14,263 bases of DNA from JBGSWL01 sp041752455. Its GTDB lineage: Bacteria; Pseudomonadota; Alphaproteobacteria; Rhizobiales; Rhizobiaceae. Positions 1 through 6,655 of this stretch are shown here, in pieces (the first letter of the stretch is position 1; each line of letters opens with the position of its first letter). The position numbers and the translations under genes were made by a program. The DNA lies in NCBI GenBank assembly GCA_041752455.1, contig JBGSWL010000094.1:1-14263 (forward strand). Reading direction: 5' to 3'. The notes under the pieces were generated by a model. The model saw only the letters and a program-made list of their open reading frames with translations. It made no database searches and was not told the origin of the DNA.

Positions 1-456
1 TCTGTCGGCCGAACTCACGATCGCCCCGTCCGCCGCCGAGAAACCGGCGCGGCCCCGCGCCACCATCAGGTCGCCAAGCGGTGCACCATCGTGGCTGGTC
101 TGGCCGATCGCGAGGCGATTGAGCGCGATCGACGCCGGGCCCGACAGTACCGTCAGGAGATCATCGGCAAAGCCTTCGAAATCGGCGCGGAAGGCGCCCG
201 CATCCCGGTGTGCGCTGGCTGAAAGCGACGGCACGCGGACTTTCGAGGCCTGAAAAGCGATCATCGCCGCAAGCACGCCGTCGCGATCACCGAACCACTT
301 GTAGAGGCTTTCCTTCGAACAATTGGCGGCGCGCGCCAGCCCCGCCGTCGTCAAGGCCTTTTCCCCGCCCGCAACCAGCAAGGCGAGCGCTGCTTCCAGC
401 ACTTCGGCCTGGCGCGGCGTGAATTCGGTCTCATCGATGGATGCATGGCGGTTCAT
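1..456 (-). CDS. TetR/AcrR family transcriptional regulator (3' end cut by window edge)
   Basis: The reading frame runs from an ATG at 456 leftward with no stop before the window edge, giving 152 residues. Residues about 12-60 form a TetR-type helix-turn-helix: a helix with EVLEAALALLVAGG, then LTTAGLARAANCSKESLYKWFGD, the classic recognition-helix and YKWF signature. The rest is a ligand-binding core that I cannot assign to a ligand. A GTG in frame at 465 is an alternative start (GTG AAA TCC ATG). Neither start has a Shine-Dalgarno sequence. A perfect palindrome at 465-480 overlaps the promoter, which suggests autorepression. The divergent neighbour is a methionine synthase 116 bases away, a plausible second target. 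Family assignment is firm; ligand and regulon are unknown. Confidence 0.9.
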   Translation of the reverse strand, partial: MNRHASIDETEFTPRQAEVLEAALALLVAGGEKALTTAGLARAANCSKESLYKWFGDRDGVLAAMIAFQASKVRVPSLSASAHRDAGAFRADFEGFADDLLTVLSGPASIALNRLAIGQTSHDGAPLGDLMVARGRAGFSAADGAIVSSADR

Positions 457-463
457 GGATTTC

Positions 464-492
464 ACGTACCGTACGGTACGGTTCCCTGTCAA
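464..492 (-). promoter_or_regulatory. Candidate promoter of the TetR gene
   Basis: On the minus strand a perfect TTGACA (492-487) is followed after 17 bases by GTACGT (469-464), a poor -10. The palindrome at 465-480 fills most of the spacer and touches the -10, so a bound repressor would block polymerase. Initiation 6-8 bases past the -10 would fall at about 456-458, on the ATG itself, which would make the transcript leaderless. The -35 is convincing; the -10 is weak. Confidence 0.45.
465..480. promoter_or_regulatory. Perfect 16-bp palindrome, likely TetR operator
   Basis: CGTACCGTACGGTACG is an exact self-complementary 16-mer. It lies directly upstream of the TetR ATG (456) and covers the alternative GTG start. 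Size, symmetry and position match operators of autoregulated TetR-family repressors. Whether it also controls the rightward methionine synthase, which starts 91 bases beyond it, cannot be read from the sequence. Confidence 0.75.
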
Positions 493-571
493 GCGACATC
501 CATGTGCAACCGGCCTTCCAACAAGCGCCCGGCGCGATAAGTTGCTTGAACAGAAGTGAGGGGACACGCCG

Positions 572-1585
572 ATGATTCGCACCGCAACAGCCGGAAGCCT
601 GCCCAAACCCGCATGGTTGGCCGAACCCGAAAAGCTCTGGGCCGCATGGCGGCAGGAAGGCGAGGCGCTGGAACAGGCCAAGCGTGATGCGGCGCTGGTA
701 TGGATCAAGGAGCAGGAGGACGCCGGCCTTTCCATCGTCGGCGAAGGCGAGCAGTTCCGCATGCACTTCGTCCACGGCATCCTCGAACATGTCGACGGCA
801 TCGACTGGAACCTGAAGAGCAAGATGGGCATCCGCAACGACCGCTATGTGGTCGATGTGCCGACAGTGACGGCGCCGGTCGAGCGCAAGCGCCCGATCCA
901 TCAGGGCGAGGCGATCTTCGCCCGCGCCCACACCGACCGCCAGCTGAAATTCACCATGCCCGGACCGATGACGATCTGCGACACGATCGCCGATGGCCAC
1001 TATGGCAGCCGGATCGACATGGCGATGGCTTTTGCCGATCTGCTCAACGCCGAAGCGCGCGAACTGGAAGCGGCGGGTGTCGACATCATCCAGTTCGATG
1101 AACCGGCCTTCAACGCGTTTACCGTGGAAGCAGCCGAGTGGGGCGTTGCAGCTCTGGAGCGCGCGACGGCAGGCCTCACCTGCACGACTGCCGTGCACAT
1201 CTGCTACGGCTACGGCATCAAGGCCAATATCGACTGGAAGCAGACGCTTGGCGAAAAGTGGACGCAGTACGAGGCGTTCTTCCCGGCGCTGAATGCTTCC
1301 TCCATCGATCAGGTCTCGCTGGAATTTGCCAATTCGCGGGTACCCGGCGACCTGATGCGCCTGCTTCCGGACAAGGATGTCATGGTCGGCGTGATCGATG
1401 TGGCGACCTCCACCATCGAGACCGCGGAGGATGTGGCGCGCTCGATCGAGGCGGCATCTGCCTTTGTCGATCCGGCGCGGATCATCGCTTGCACCAATTG
1501 CGGCATGGCTCCGCTGCCGCGCCAGGTCGCCAGCGGCAAGCTCCGCGCACTGGGCGCAGGCGCAGCGCTGTTTTCCGGCCGGTGA
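572..1585 (+). CDS. Short cobalamin-independent methionine synthase (MetE C-terminal type, MesD-like)
   Basis: This 337-residue protein corresponds to only the catalytic C-terminal barrel of MetE, the domain that binds zinc and homocysteine. The zinc ligands are visible as H209 and C211 (AVHICYGYG), E251 and C310 (CTNCGM). TAGSLPKP at 6-13, MPGPMT at 129-134 and FDEPAF at 175-180 are further family motifs. Full MetE is about 750 residues, so this is a core enzyme; its opening and the HICYGYGIKAN segment resemble, from memory, the MesD group, which needs the partner MesX (DUF1852) for methyl transfer. No such partner is in the window. The start has a good ribosome site (GAGGGG about 8 bases before ATG). 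A divergent TetR gene may regulate it. The metal site and family are firm; the methyl donor is inferred. Confidence 0.87.
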   Translation: MIRTATAGSLPKPAWLAEPEKLWAAWRQEGEALEQAKRDAALVWIKEQEDAGLSIVGEGEQFRMHFVHGILEHVDGIDWNLKSKMGIRNDRYVVDVPTVTAPVERKRPIHQGEAIFARAHTDRQLKFTMPGPMTICDTIADGHYGSRIDMAMAFADLLNAEARELEAAGVDIIQFDEPAFNAFTVEAAEWGVAALERATAGLTCTTAVHICYGYGIKANIDWKQTLGEKWTQYEAFFPALNASSIDQVSLEFANSRVPGDLMRLLPDKDVMVGVIDVATSTIETAEDVARSIEAASAFVDPARIIACTNCGMAPLPRQVASGKLRALGAGAALFSGR

Positions 1586-1658
1586 CGCACACTTTACATT
1601 GCGTAAGGCGCAAGGCAGGGATCTGCGGAATTGAGCGCGCTTCAGGATCACAGTTACC

Positions 1659-2552
1659 GTGTCTGTTCCGACCTTCTACATCAACCTCGACGCTCGCCCG
1701 GACAGGCGTTCTGCGATGGAGACCGAACTGGCACGGGTCGGTCTTGCGGCGACCCGCATCCGCGCGGTGACGACAAGGGATTTGGCCGAGGGTCGGTATG
1801 ACGACCGCATCGAGCGCTACAGCGTGGCGCTGCGCATTTCAGCCGAAGAACTCGCCTGCGCGATCAGCCACCGGGCCGCGATCCGTGATGCCTTCAGCAA
1901 TCCGGCAACCGAGGTCGCGCTGATCCTCGAAGACGACGTCGTGCTGTCGGACCAGTTGCCGGCGTTTCTGGAAAACCTGCAACTGTCCGGGACCACCTGG
2001 GACGCGCTGCGCGTCGAGACCCACAATTTCCGTACGCGTGTCGGCGAGAAGCTGGACGCCGGCGATTTGCCGGCAAGTGTCTATCAGGTCCAGGGTTACG
2101 ACTGCGGCGCCGCAGCTTACTTGGTGTCGCGGCGGGGCGCGGCGAAAATCCTTGCAAAGCCGGTGTCGCTGAGCATTCCGCACGACGACAGGATTTTCAA
2201 TCCGCTACTCAGGGCATACCCGAGCCTTGTGCGCCTTCAGGCGGTGCCGGCGCTGGCGATACAACGTCACCGCCTTGCCGACGGCCAGGTTGTGAACGCG
2301 CCTGACAGCGACATCCAGACCGGGCGCCAGACCAACAGCATCCGCGATTCAGAGCTGCGCCGGCCATTGCCGAAAGGCAAATTGGCGCGCGAACTCTTGC
2401 GCCCCGTGACTCGCTTCGAAGCTTTTGTCCTCAGACTATTGGCACAACAGCGCAAGAAGCAGGCGCAGGTGATGGCGTTGCCGTTCCTCGGCGCATCAAC
2501 CGGCGCGGCGCCAGAGGCCCTTCCGGTTCCGGAACGTCAAGAAGCGCTGTAG
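1659..2552 (+). CDS. Glycosyltransferase family 25 protein (LPS or capsule sugar transfer)
   Basis: The 297-residue product opens with FYINLDARPDRR (6-17), the GT25 signature strand and loop. It continues with CAISHRAA (67-74), LILEDDVV (88-95, the DxD-like metal and nucleotide-sugar site) and DCGAAAYLVSRRGA (148-161), where GT25 enzymes usually have a GTxAYxIS motif. IPHDD at 173-177 is a likely acceptor-side acidic pair. These enzymes transfer galactose or related sugars onto lipopolysaccharide or other surface glycans in the cytoplasm. The start is GTG, with AGGA about 12 bases upstream, 73 bases after the methionine synthase. The tail (about 225-297) is basic and variable. No other glycan gene is nearby, so the acceptor is unknown. 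Its stop is one base from the stop of the convergent ligase gene. Confidence 0.85.
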   Translation: MSVPTFYINLDARPDRRSAMETELARVGLAATRIRAVTTRDLAEGRYDDRIERYSVALRISAEELACAISHRAAIRDAFSNPATEVALILEDDVVLSDQLPAFLENLQLSGTTWDALRVETHNFRTRVGEKLDAGDLPASVYQVQGYDCGAAAYLVSRRGAAKILAKPVSLSIPHDDRIFNPLLRAYPSLVRLQAVPALAIQRHRLADGQVVNAPDSDIQTGRQTNSIRDSELRRPLPKGKLARELLRPVTRFEAFVLRLLAQQRKKQAQVMALPFLGASTGAAPEALPVPERQEAL

Positions 2553-2553
2553 C

Positions 2554-3987
2554 TCAGAAATACTCGGCCTGCTCCCAATCGGAAACATGGGCGAGGTAGC
2601 GGTTCCATTCGGCGCGCTTGAGCGTGGCATACCATGCAGCAAACGCCCCGTCGGCAACCGTTGAAAGCAGCTGACTTTTCTCGAAGGCTGCGAGCGCCTC
2701 GCCCATGGTTTTCGGCAGCATTTGCGCCTCGCTGCCATAGGGGCGCTCGACCGGCGCGGGCGCGGCCATCGCCTTTTCGATGCCGTCAAGGCCGGACAGG
2801 ATCTGCGCGGCAAATGCCAGCCACGGATTGGCGAGCGGTTCGGCAATCCGGTTCTCGATCCGGCTCGCCGGATCACCCGGCGCCATCAGCGCCCGCACCA
2901 TTGCGCCACGATTGTCATGGCCCCACTGGATGCGGTCCGGTGCCAGCTGAAACGGCTGGAACCGCTTGTAGCCGTTGACCGTCGGCACCAGCATCAGACA
3001 CGTCGCCTCCGCATGCGCCAGAAGCCCGCCGATCCATGCCGAGGCGACGGGAGACAGCGCACCGTCCGGATCGGGGATAAAGACGTTGGCGCCGCTGGCT
3101 TGGTTCGTCAGTGATTGGTGCAGATGCCAGCCGCTGGAGGCCGCATTGGCAACGCCCATACGGCACATGAAACTCGCATGCAGGCCATGGCGGGCGGCAA
3201 CCTGCGTGACCAGCGAGCGAAACAGCGTCAGGTTCAGCGCATGGCGCTCGGGCGAAGCAGTGCCGAACATCGCCTCGAACTGCGACGGTCCCATCTCGAC
3301 TTCAAGGGAACGCAACGGCAGTCCGGCGCCATGACAGGCCGCGCGGATCGCCTCGAGCACCGGCTCGGCCTCGTCATAGATGTCGTCTTCCAGAAAGCTG
3401 TAGCCATGCGTGAACAGCGCGGTCTTCGGCGGCGTATGCGGCATCGTGGCATGCCGATGTTCGCGGTTGTCTTCGACGACACGCAGCAGGTGAAACTCGA
3501 CCTCCAGCCCGGTGACCATGGCAAGGCCATGCGCCGAAAGCCGTGCGACGGCGTCGGAAAGGACCGCCTGCGGGCAAAAGGCGAGCGGCGTGCCGTCGGT
3601 GCGCATCGGCGTTGCAGCCAGCCATGCGCTGCCCGCGCTCCATGACAGGGGAAAGAACGCCGCCGGATCGGGCACCAGCAGCATGTCCGCCGCGCCGGAA
3701 ACCGGATTGTCCGCCGTTTCCGCCTCCCAGATCGAAAAAACCGTCCGGTTGGCCGTGTCCTTCAAAAGCAGCGTCGATGGCGCACGCATGCCATCAGCCA
3801 GCACGCTTTCGAGAGCATCGGCGACGATCGTCTTGCCGCGCAGACGCCCGTGGCTGTCGCCGAAGACGACACGGACGGTCTTGAAGCCTTCCGCGCGCGC
3901 TTTTTCAAGGAGCGCCCGCGCCGCACGCTCATGGGCTTCGCCCGCAAGTCCGAGCCGGGCCAGTGCGCCCGATGCCAATCGATCCAA
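2554..3987 (-). CDS. Glutamine synthetase-like ligase (candidate gamma-glutamyl amide synthetase)
   Basis: I place the start at TTG 3987, preceded by a strong GGGGAGGGG, giving 477 residues; the frame stays open to 4203 but that part overlaps the Rieske gene in another frame. Glutamine synthetase landmarks are present: E162 and E164 (GLEVEF), E229 and E231 (SLEVEMGPSQFE), H288 and H290 (GWHLHQS), K341-R342, N359-R360 and R365, and R376, E378, R380 (RIENR). Aligned to enterobacterial GlnA, R321, R339, R344, E357 and R359 are kept. The flap glutamate E327 (YEAP) is replaced by L348 (QLAP), and N264-G265 by A283-S284. Loss of E327 fits enzymes that glutamylate an amine instead of ammonia, such as PuuA, IpuC or the aniline enzyme TdnQ. 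It follows the Rieske oxygenase by 25 bases. Fold firm; substrate unknown. Confidence 0.85.
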   Translation of the reverse strand: MDRLASGALARLGLAGEAHERAARALLEKARAEGFKTVRVVFGDSHGRLRGKTIVADALESVLADGMRAPSTLLLKDTANRTVFSIWEAETADNPVSGAADMLLVPDPAAFFPLSWSAGSAWLAATPMRTDGTPLAFCPQAVLSDAVARLSAHGLAMVTGLEVEFHLLRVVEDNREHRHATMPHTPPKTALFTHGYSFLEDDIYDEAEPVLEAIRAACHGAGLPLRSLEVEMGPSQFEAMFGTASPERHALNLTLFRSLVTQVAARHGLHASFMCRMGVANAASSGWHLHQSLTNQASGANVFIPDPDGALSPVASAWIGGLLAHAEATCLMLVPTVNGYKRFQPFQLAPDRIQWGHDNRGAMVRALMAPGDPASRIENRIAEPLANPWLAFAAQILSGLDGIEKAMAAPAPVERPYGSEAQMLPKTMGEALAAFEKSQLLSTVADGAFAAWYATLKRAEWNRYLAHVSDWEQAEYF

Positions 3988-3994
3988 GATGTTG

Positions 3995-4003
3995 CCCCTC
4001 CCC
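3995..4003 (-). promoter_or_regulatory. Strong ribosome binding site fixing a TTG start
   Basis: The minus strand reads GGGGAGGGG, seven bases before TTG 3987. It lies in the 25-base gap after the Rieske stop (4013) and is the reason for choosing this TTG over upstream in-frame codons that would overlap the Rieske gene. Confidence 0.7.
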
Positions 4004-4012
4004 GGCCGCGCC

Positions 4013-5344
4013 TCAGGCCTGCCGGATTGGCAGCGCCGCACTCCAGGGCGCACCAGACCGCCGCTCCGCATCGGCACGCGCCCAGACATCGGCCCAGCTT
4101 TTGCCTTCCGCCCCGATGGCATCGATCGACGCCGGACCGGAAATGTTCCCGACCGCGCTGCCTGTCGCCGGAAGGTCGTCGGTGTTGCCGGAGGCGAGGT
4201 CATCCATCGCCTTGATCAGCATCCGCCGGTAGCGGATGATGCCCGCATCTGTGCGGCCGAGATGCTCCTGCGTCCGGTCCTGGATGCGGCCCATGCTTTC
4301 GACCGCCCACTGGTCATGCACATTGATGTCGAGACCCATGCCCGTATAGGTGCGGCTGCGCTGCTCTTCGGGGTCAAATCCGTAGTTGTTGCGCGCGTTC
4401 TTGCGCGGTGCGTAGTCCGGCAACCGATGCTCGGCGAGCCGCTGCTCGCGCATCTTCACCTTGTCGACCGGCGCGCCGAAACTCGTGAACATCGAGAACC
4501 AGTAGCAGGTTTCGTCATCGACCGGCACATGCCATTGCGTGATGGTCATTTCGCGCGACATCGGAATCGAGATCGCCTGTGGAAACAGCTGATTGGTGAC
4601 CCGCACGTGGGTGCGTCCGTCGCCAAGTGCACGCAGCGCCACGAGGCGCAGACCGAAGTCCGTTTCCTCGACCGTGATGTCCGGCCGCGGATGATCGCGC
4701 AACAGCTTGGTCATAGGGATGTCCGTATTTGCGGCCTTGTCACGAAACTGCTTGCCATAACTGTCGGCCGGGTCTTCATCTTCGAGGAACCGGTGCAGGA
4801 ACGAGGCATGCGCCGGATCAATGCCGACCTCCAGCGCCTGCAGCCAGTTGCATTCCCACAGCCCCTTGAAGGCGAACACATGGCTGTCCGGTGCAGTGAA
4901 ACAATCCAGTGCCGGAAACGGTGGCGGATCGCCCGGCCCCATAAAGGCAAAAATCACGCCGTTGCGCTCGACGACCGGGTAGGAGACGGCGCGGATGTTC
5001 TCGTGCATCCGGCTGCCTTCCGGCTCGCCCGGCTGCTCGACGCACTGGCCGGTGCGATCAAAATGCCAGCCATGGAACGGACAGCGCAGGCCGTTGTCCT
5101 CCAGCCGCCCGTAGCAAAGGTCTGCGCCCCGGTGCAGGCAATGCCGCCCGATCAGGCCGAGTTCGCCATCCTCGTTGCGAAACAGCACCAGCTTCTCGCC
5201 CAACAGATTGACCGGAACGACCGGACGCGCCGTCGCAAGCTCGTCTGCCAGCGCCGCCGGTTGCCAGTAGCGACGCAACAAATTGCCGGCATCGGTGCCG
5301 GGGCCGACGCGTGTGATCCGTTCGTTTCTTTCACGGCTCAACAT
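4013..5344 (-). CDS. Rieske non-heme iron oxygenase, alpha subunit (phthalate 4,5-dioxygenase type)
   Basis: The 443-residue protein opens with MLSRERNERITRVGPGT, typical of the phthalate dioxygenase branch. The Rieske 2Fe-2S cluster ligands are C69-x-H71 (RHCLHRGADL) and C88-x2-H91 (CPFHGWHFD). The mononuclear iron site shows D176-x2-H179-x4-H184 (GIDPAHASFLH), with D344 (NVHDQWAVESMG) as the likely third ligand. Such enzymes insert oxygen into aromatics or remove N- or O-alkyl groups, using electrons from a separate reductase; none is encoded here. The start is ATG 5344, with GGAGGAG nine bases upstream; an in-frame ATG at 5452 lacks this site and precedes the conserved start. The gene leads an operon with the glutamine synthetase-like ligase. 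Substrate unknown. Confidence 0.92.
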   Translation of the reverse strand: MLSRERNERITRVGPGTDAGNLLRRYWQPAALADELATARPVVPVNLLGEKLVLFRNEDGELGLIGRHCLHRGADLCYGRLEDNGLRCPFHGWHFDRTGQCVEQPGEPEGSRMHENIRAVSYPVVERNGVIFAFMGPGDPPPFPALDCFTAPDSHVFAFKGLWECNWLQALEVGIDPAHASFLHRFLEDEDPADSYGKQFRDKAANTDIPMTKLLRDHPRPDITVEETDFGLRLVALRALGDGRTHVRVTNQLFPQAISIPMSREMTITQWHVPVDDETCYWFSMFTSFGAPVDKVKMREQRLAEHRLPDYAPRKNARNNYGFDPEEQRSRTYTGMGLDINVHDQWAVESMGRIQDRTQEHLGRTDAGIIRYRRMLIKAMDDLASGNTDDLPATGSAVGNISGPASIDAIGAEGKSWADVWARADAERRSGAPWSAALPIRQA

Positions 5345-5353
5345 GGCAAAATG

Positions 5354-5360
5354 CTCCTCC
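5354..5360 (-). promoter_or_regulatory. Ribosome binding site deciding the Rieske start
   Basis: GGAGGAG on the minus strand lies nine bases before ATG 5344. It supports this start over the in-frame ATG at 5452. Confidence 0.65.
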
Positions 5361-5426
5361 GGCAGGCTGACAGGCACAAAGACTGCCACTGCGAGATCAT
5401 CACGGCAAGCGCGCGCAAACGGCCAG

Positions 5427-5455
5427 TTGACAGCCGCGAGGCGCTCCGCCATCGC
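5427..5455 (+). promoter_or_regulatory. Candidate promoter of the channel gene
   Basis: A perfect TTGACA lies at 5427-5432, with a poor -10 (CATCGC, 5450-5455) 17 bases on. Initiation would be expected close to the ATG at 5462, giving little or no leader, which agrees with the missing ribosome site. Only the -35 is convincing. Confidence 0.3.
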
Positions 5456-5461
5456 TTTGCC

Positions 5462-5896
5462 ATGCTAGCAAGTCTTGCCATCGGCACGGCGCTGATATCG
5501 GCGACCGTGATCATCCATACCTATGGGCTGATCCAGGTCACCCATGCGATGAACTGGCTCGTCGGGCGGGTGCGCGACAAGACACACCATCGAAACCGGG
5601 TGCTGGCGATGAACACCGTGGTGCTCGGCATCTTCCTTGTGCTGACTGTCGAGGTCTGGCTCTGGGCTGCGACCTACCAACTGCTGGGACTGTTTCCGGA
5701 CCTTGAAACTGCGCTCTACTTTTCGACCGTGACGTTTTCGACGGTCGGCTATGGCGACGTCATCATCGGCAAGGACTGGCGCATGCTGGCGGCGCTGGAA
5801 GCCATCAACGGCTTCCTGCTGATCGGCTGGTCAACCGCCTACCTGATCTCGGCAGGCATGCGCGTGGGTCCGTTCAGACGGGACGAACATTTTTGA
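5462..5896 (+). CDS. Small two-TM potassium-channel-like protein (Ion_trans_2)
   Basis: The 144-residue membrane protein carries the potassium selectivity filter TVGYGD at 94-99, preceded by a pore helix (LYFSTVTFS, 86-94). Hydrophobic segments lie at about 2-24, 52-72 and 113-133, so the core is a two-helix pore module with one extra N-terminal helix. There is no cytoplasmic gating domain such as RCK/TrkA-N, so gating is not evident. The start at ATG 5462 puts the first membrane helix at the N-terminus; no Shine-Dalgarno sequence is visible. The frame is open for nearly 2 kb upstream through antisense of the ligase and oxygenase genes, which I treat as chance. It diverges from the Rieske operon across 117 bases. 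Ion selectivity is inferred from the filter alone. Confidence 0.85.
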   Translation: MLASLAIGTALISATVIIHTYGLIQVTHAMNWLVGRVRDKTHHRNRVLAMNTVVLGIFLVLTVEVWLWAATYQLLGLFPDLETALYFSTVTFSTVGYGDVIIGKDWRMLAALEAINGFLLIGWSTAYLISAGMRVGPFRRDEHF

Positions 5897-5920
5897 GATG
5901 ATACGGCTGTTTGCGACGGC

Positions 5921-5980
5921 TTGACTTGATTGACTTCAGCGAATTCCATATAGTCTAGCCAGATAGCTAGCCAGTTGGAG
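5921..5980 (+). promoter_or_regulatory. Promoter/operator region of the toxin-antitoxin pair
   Basis: This AT-richer stretch holds two overlapping-phase TTGACT copies (5921-5926 and 5930-5935), a TATAGT (5949-5954) and two direct copies of CTAGCCAG (5955-5962 and 5967-5974) one helical turn apart (12 bases start to start). The -35 to -10 spacings (22 or 13) are not ideal, so the exact promoter is unclear. GGAG at 5977-5980 is the antitoxin ribosome site. Phd-type antitoxins repress their own promoters by binding short repeats, so the CTAGCCAG pair is a reasonable operator candidate. Confidence 0.5.
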
Positions 5981-5986
5981 CTTGTC

Positions 5987-6241
5987 ATGATGACATTGCA
6001 GGACGCCAAGAACCGGTTCAGCGCCGTGGTGGACGCCGCGCTCGCCGGACGCCCCCAGTCTGTGTCGCGCCGGGGAAAGCCTGCCGTCGTCGTGATCGCG
6101 GCGACCGAGTATGAACGCCTGCTCGGCCTTGCACGGTCAGCGGAAGGCAGCTTTGCTGACCACCTCCTGTCATTTCCGGTTTCACGCAAGGACGAACGGT
6201 TCGACCGTTTGGATGCCGCACCGCGCGACATCGCGCTGTGA
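5987..6241 (+). CDS. Phd/YefM-family antitoxin
   Basis: The 84-residue protein reads MTLQDAKNRFSAVVDAALAG near its start, followed by PQSVSRRGKPAVVVIAATEYERL; this is the Phd/YefM fold that binds DNA and, through its C-terminal part, the toxin. The C-terminal half (about 45-84) is unlike the well-conserved N-terminus, as usual for the toxin-binding tail. ATG 5987 is chosen because GGAG ends six bases upstream; ATG 5990 is equally possible and removes one residue. The stop overlaps the toxin start by four bases (GTGA), so the two are translationally coupled. It should neutralise the PIN toxin and, with it, repress the operon. Confidence 0.9.
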   Translation: MMTLQDAKNRFSAVVDAALAGRPQSVSRRGKPAVVVIAATEYERLLGLARSAEGSFADHLLSFPVSRKDERFDRLDAAPRDIAL

Positions 6242-6645
6242 TCTACATTCTCGACACGAATGTCATCTCGGCCACGCGAAGGCCCGAGCGCGCACCGCAA
6301 CTGGCCGCGTGGCTTTCCGGCAAACCAGAGGATGCGCTTTTCCTGAGCGTGATAACGCTGGGTGAGATCGAGCGTGGAATTGCGCGGCAAACCGGTGCGG
6401 ATCCGGAATTTGCAAAAACACTGCGCGATTGGCTCACCCGCACCGTCTCGCTTTTTTCGGACCGGGTGCTGCCGTTCCTTGCCGAGGATGCGCTCCTTTG
6501 GGGTCAGTTGAGCGCCCGGTTGGGCCATCCGGGTGCGGACCTGATGATTGCCGCGCAGGCCCTGCAACGCAACGCCACGATCGTGACGCGGAACATCAGC
6601 GACTTTGCGCCGACCGGTGCGCTTGCCGAAAATCCGTTCAGCTAA
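6238..6645 (+). CDS. Type II toxin, PIN-domain ribonuclease (VapC/FitB family)
   Basis: The 135-residue protein has the PIN acidic quartet: D6 in YILDTNVIS, E43 in TLGEIERG, D101 in GADLMIAA, and N119/D122 in TRNISDF. These residues bind magnesium or manganese for RNA cleavage. The DTNVIS start and the TRNxxDF end are typical of FitB-like VapC proteins. The start is GTG, sharing GTGA with the antitoxin stop. All catalytic positions are present, so the toxin looks active. The RNA target (often initiator tRNA or rRNA in VapC) cannot be told from the sequence. It ends ten bases from the convergent pdxJ stop. Confidence 0.92.
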   Translation: MIYILDTNVISATRRPERAPQLAAWLSGKPEDALFLSVITLGEIERGIARQTGADPEFAKTLRDWLTRTVSLFSDRVLPFLAEDALLWGQLSARLGHPGADLMIAAQALQRNATIVTRNISDFAPTGALAENPFS

Positions 6646-6655
6646 AGAACCGCCG

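Noticed and set aside
481..571. A SAM or cobalamin riboswitch ahead of the methionine synthase
   Set aside because: Only 91 bases separate the operator and the start. I see no recognisable SAM-II type pseudoknot or B12 box, though I cannot run a covariance model.
1599..1613. TTGCG-N5-CGCAA hairpin between the methionine synthase and the glycosyltransferase as a terminator
   Set aside because: The stem has only five pairs and no run of T follows it.
431..1651. A 406-codon leftward open frame opposite the methionine synthase
   Set aside because: It is antisense to a gene with all zinc ligands and shows no domain; a shadow of GC-rich coding sequence.
3988..4203. N-terminal extension of the glutamine synthetase-like protein to 4203
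   Set aside because: The extra residues overlap the conserved Rieske gene in another frame, are arginine- and proline-rich, and lie before a strong ribosome site at TTG 3987.
3512..5896. A very long rightward open frame (about 794 codons) running into the channel gene
   Set aside because: All but the last 144 codons are antisense to the ligase and Rieske genes, which have complete conserved motifs. The translated upstream part is rich in arginine, alanine and histidine and shows no domain. High GC in codon position three explains the lack of stops.
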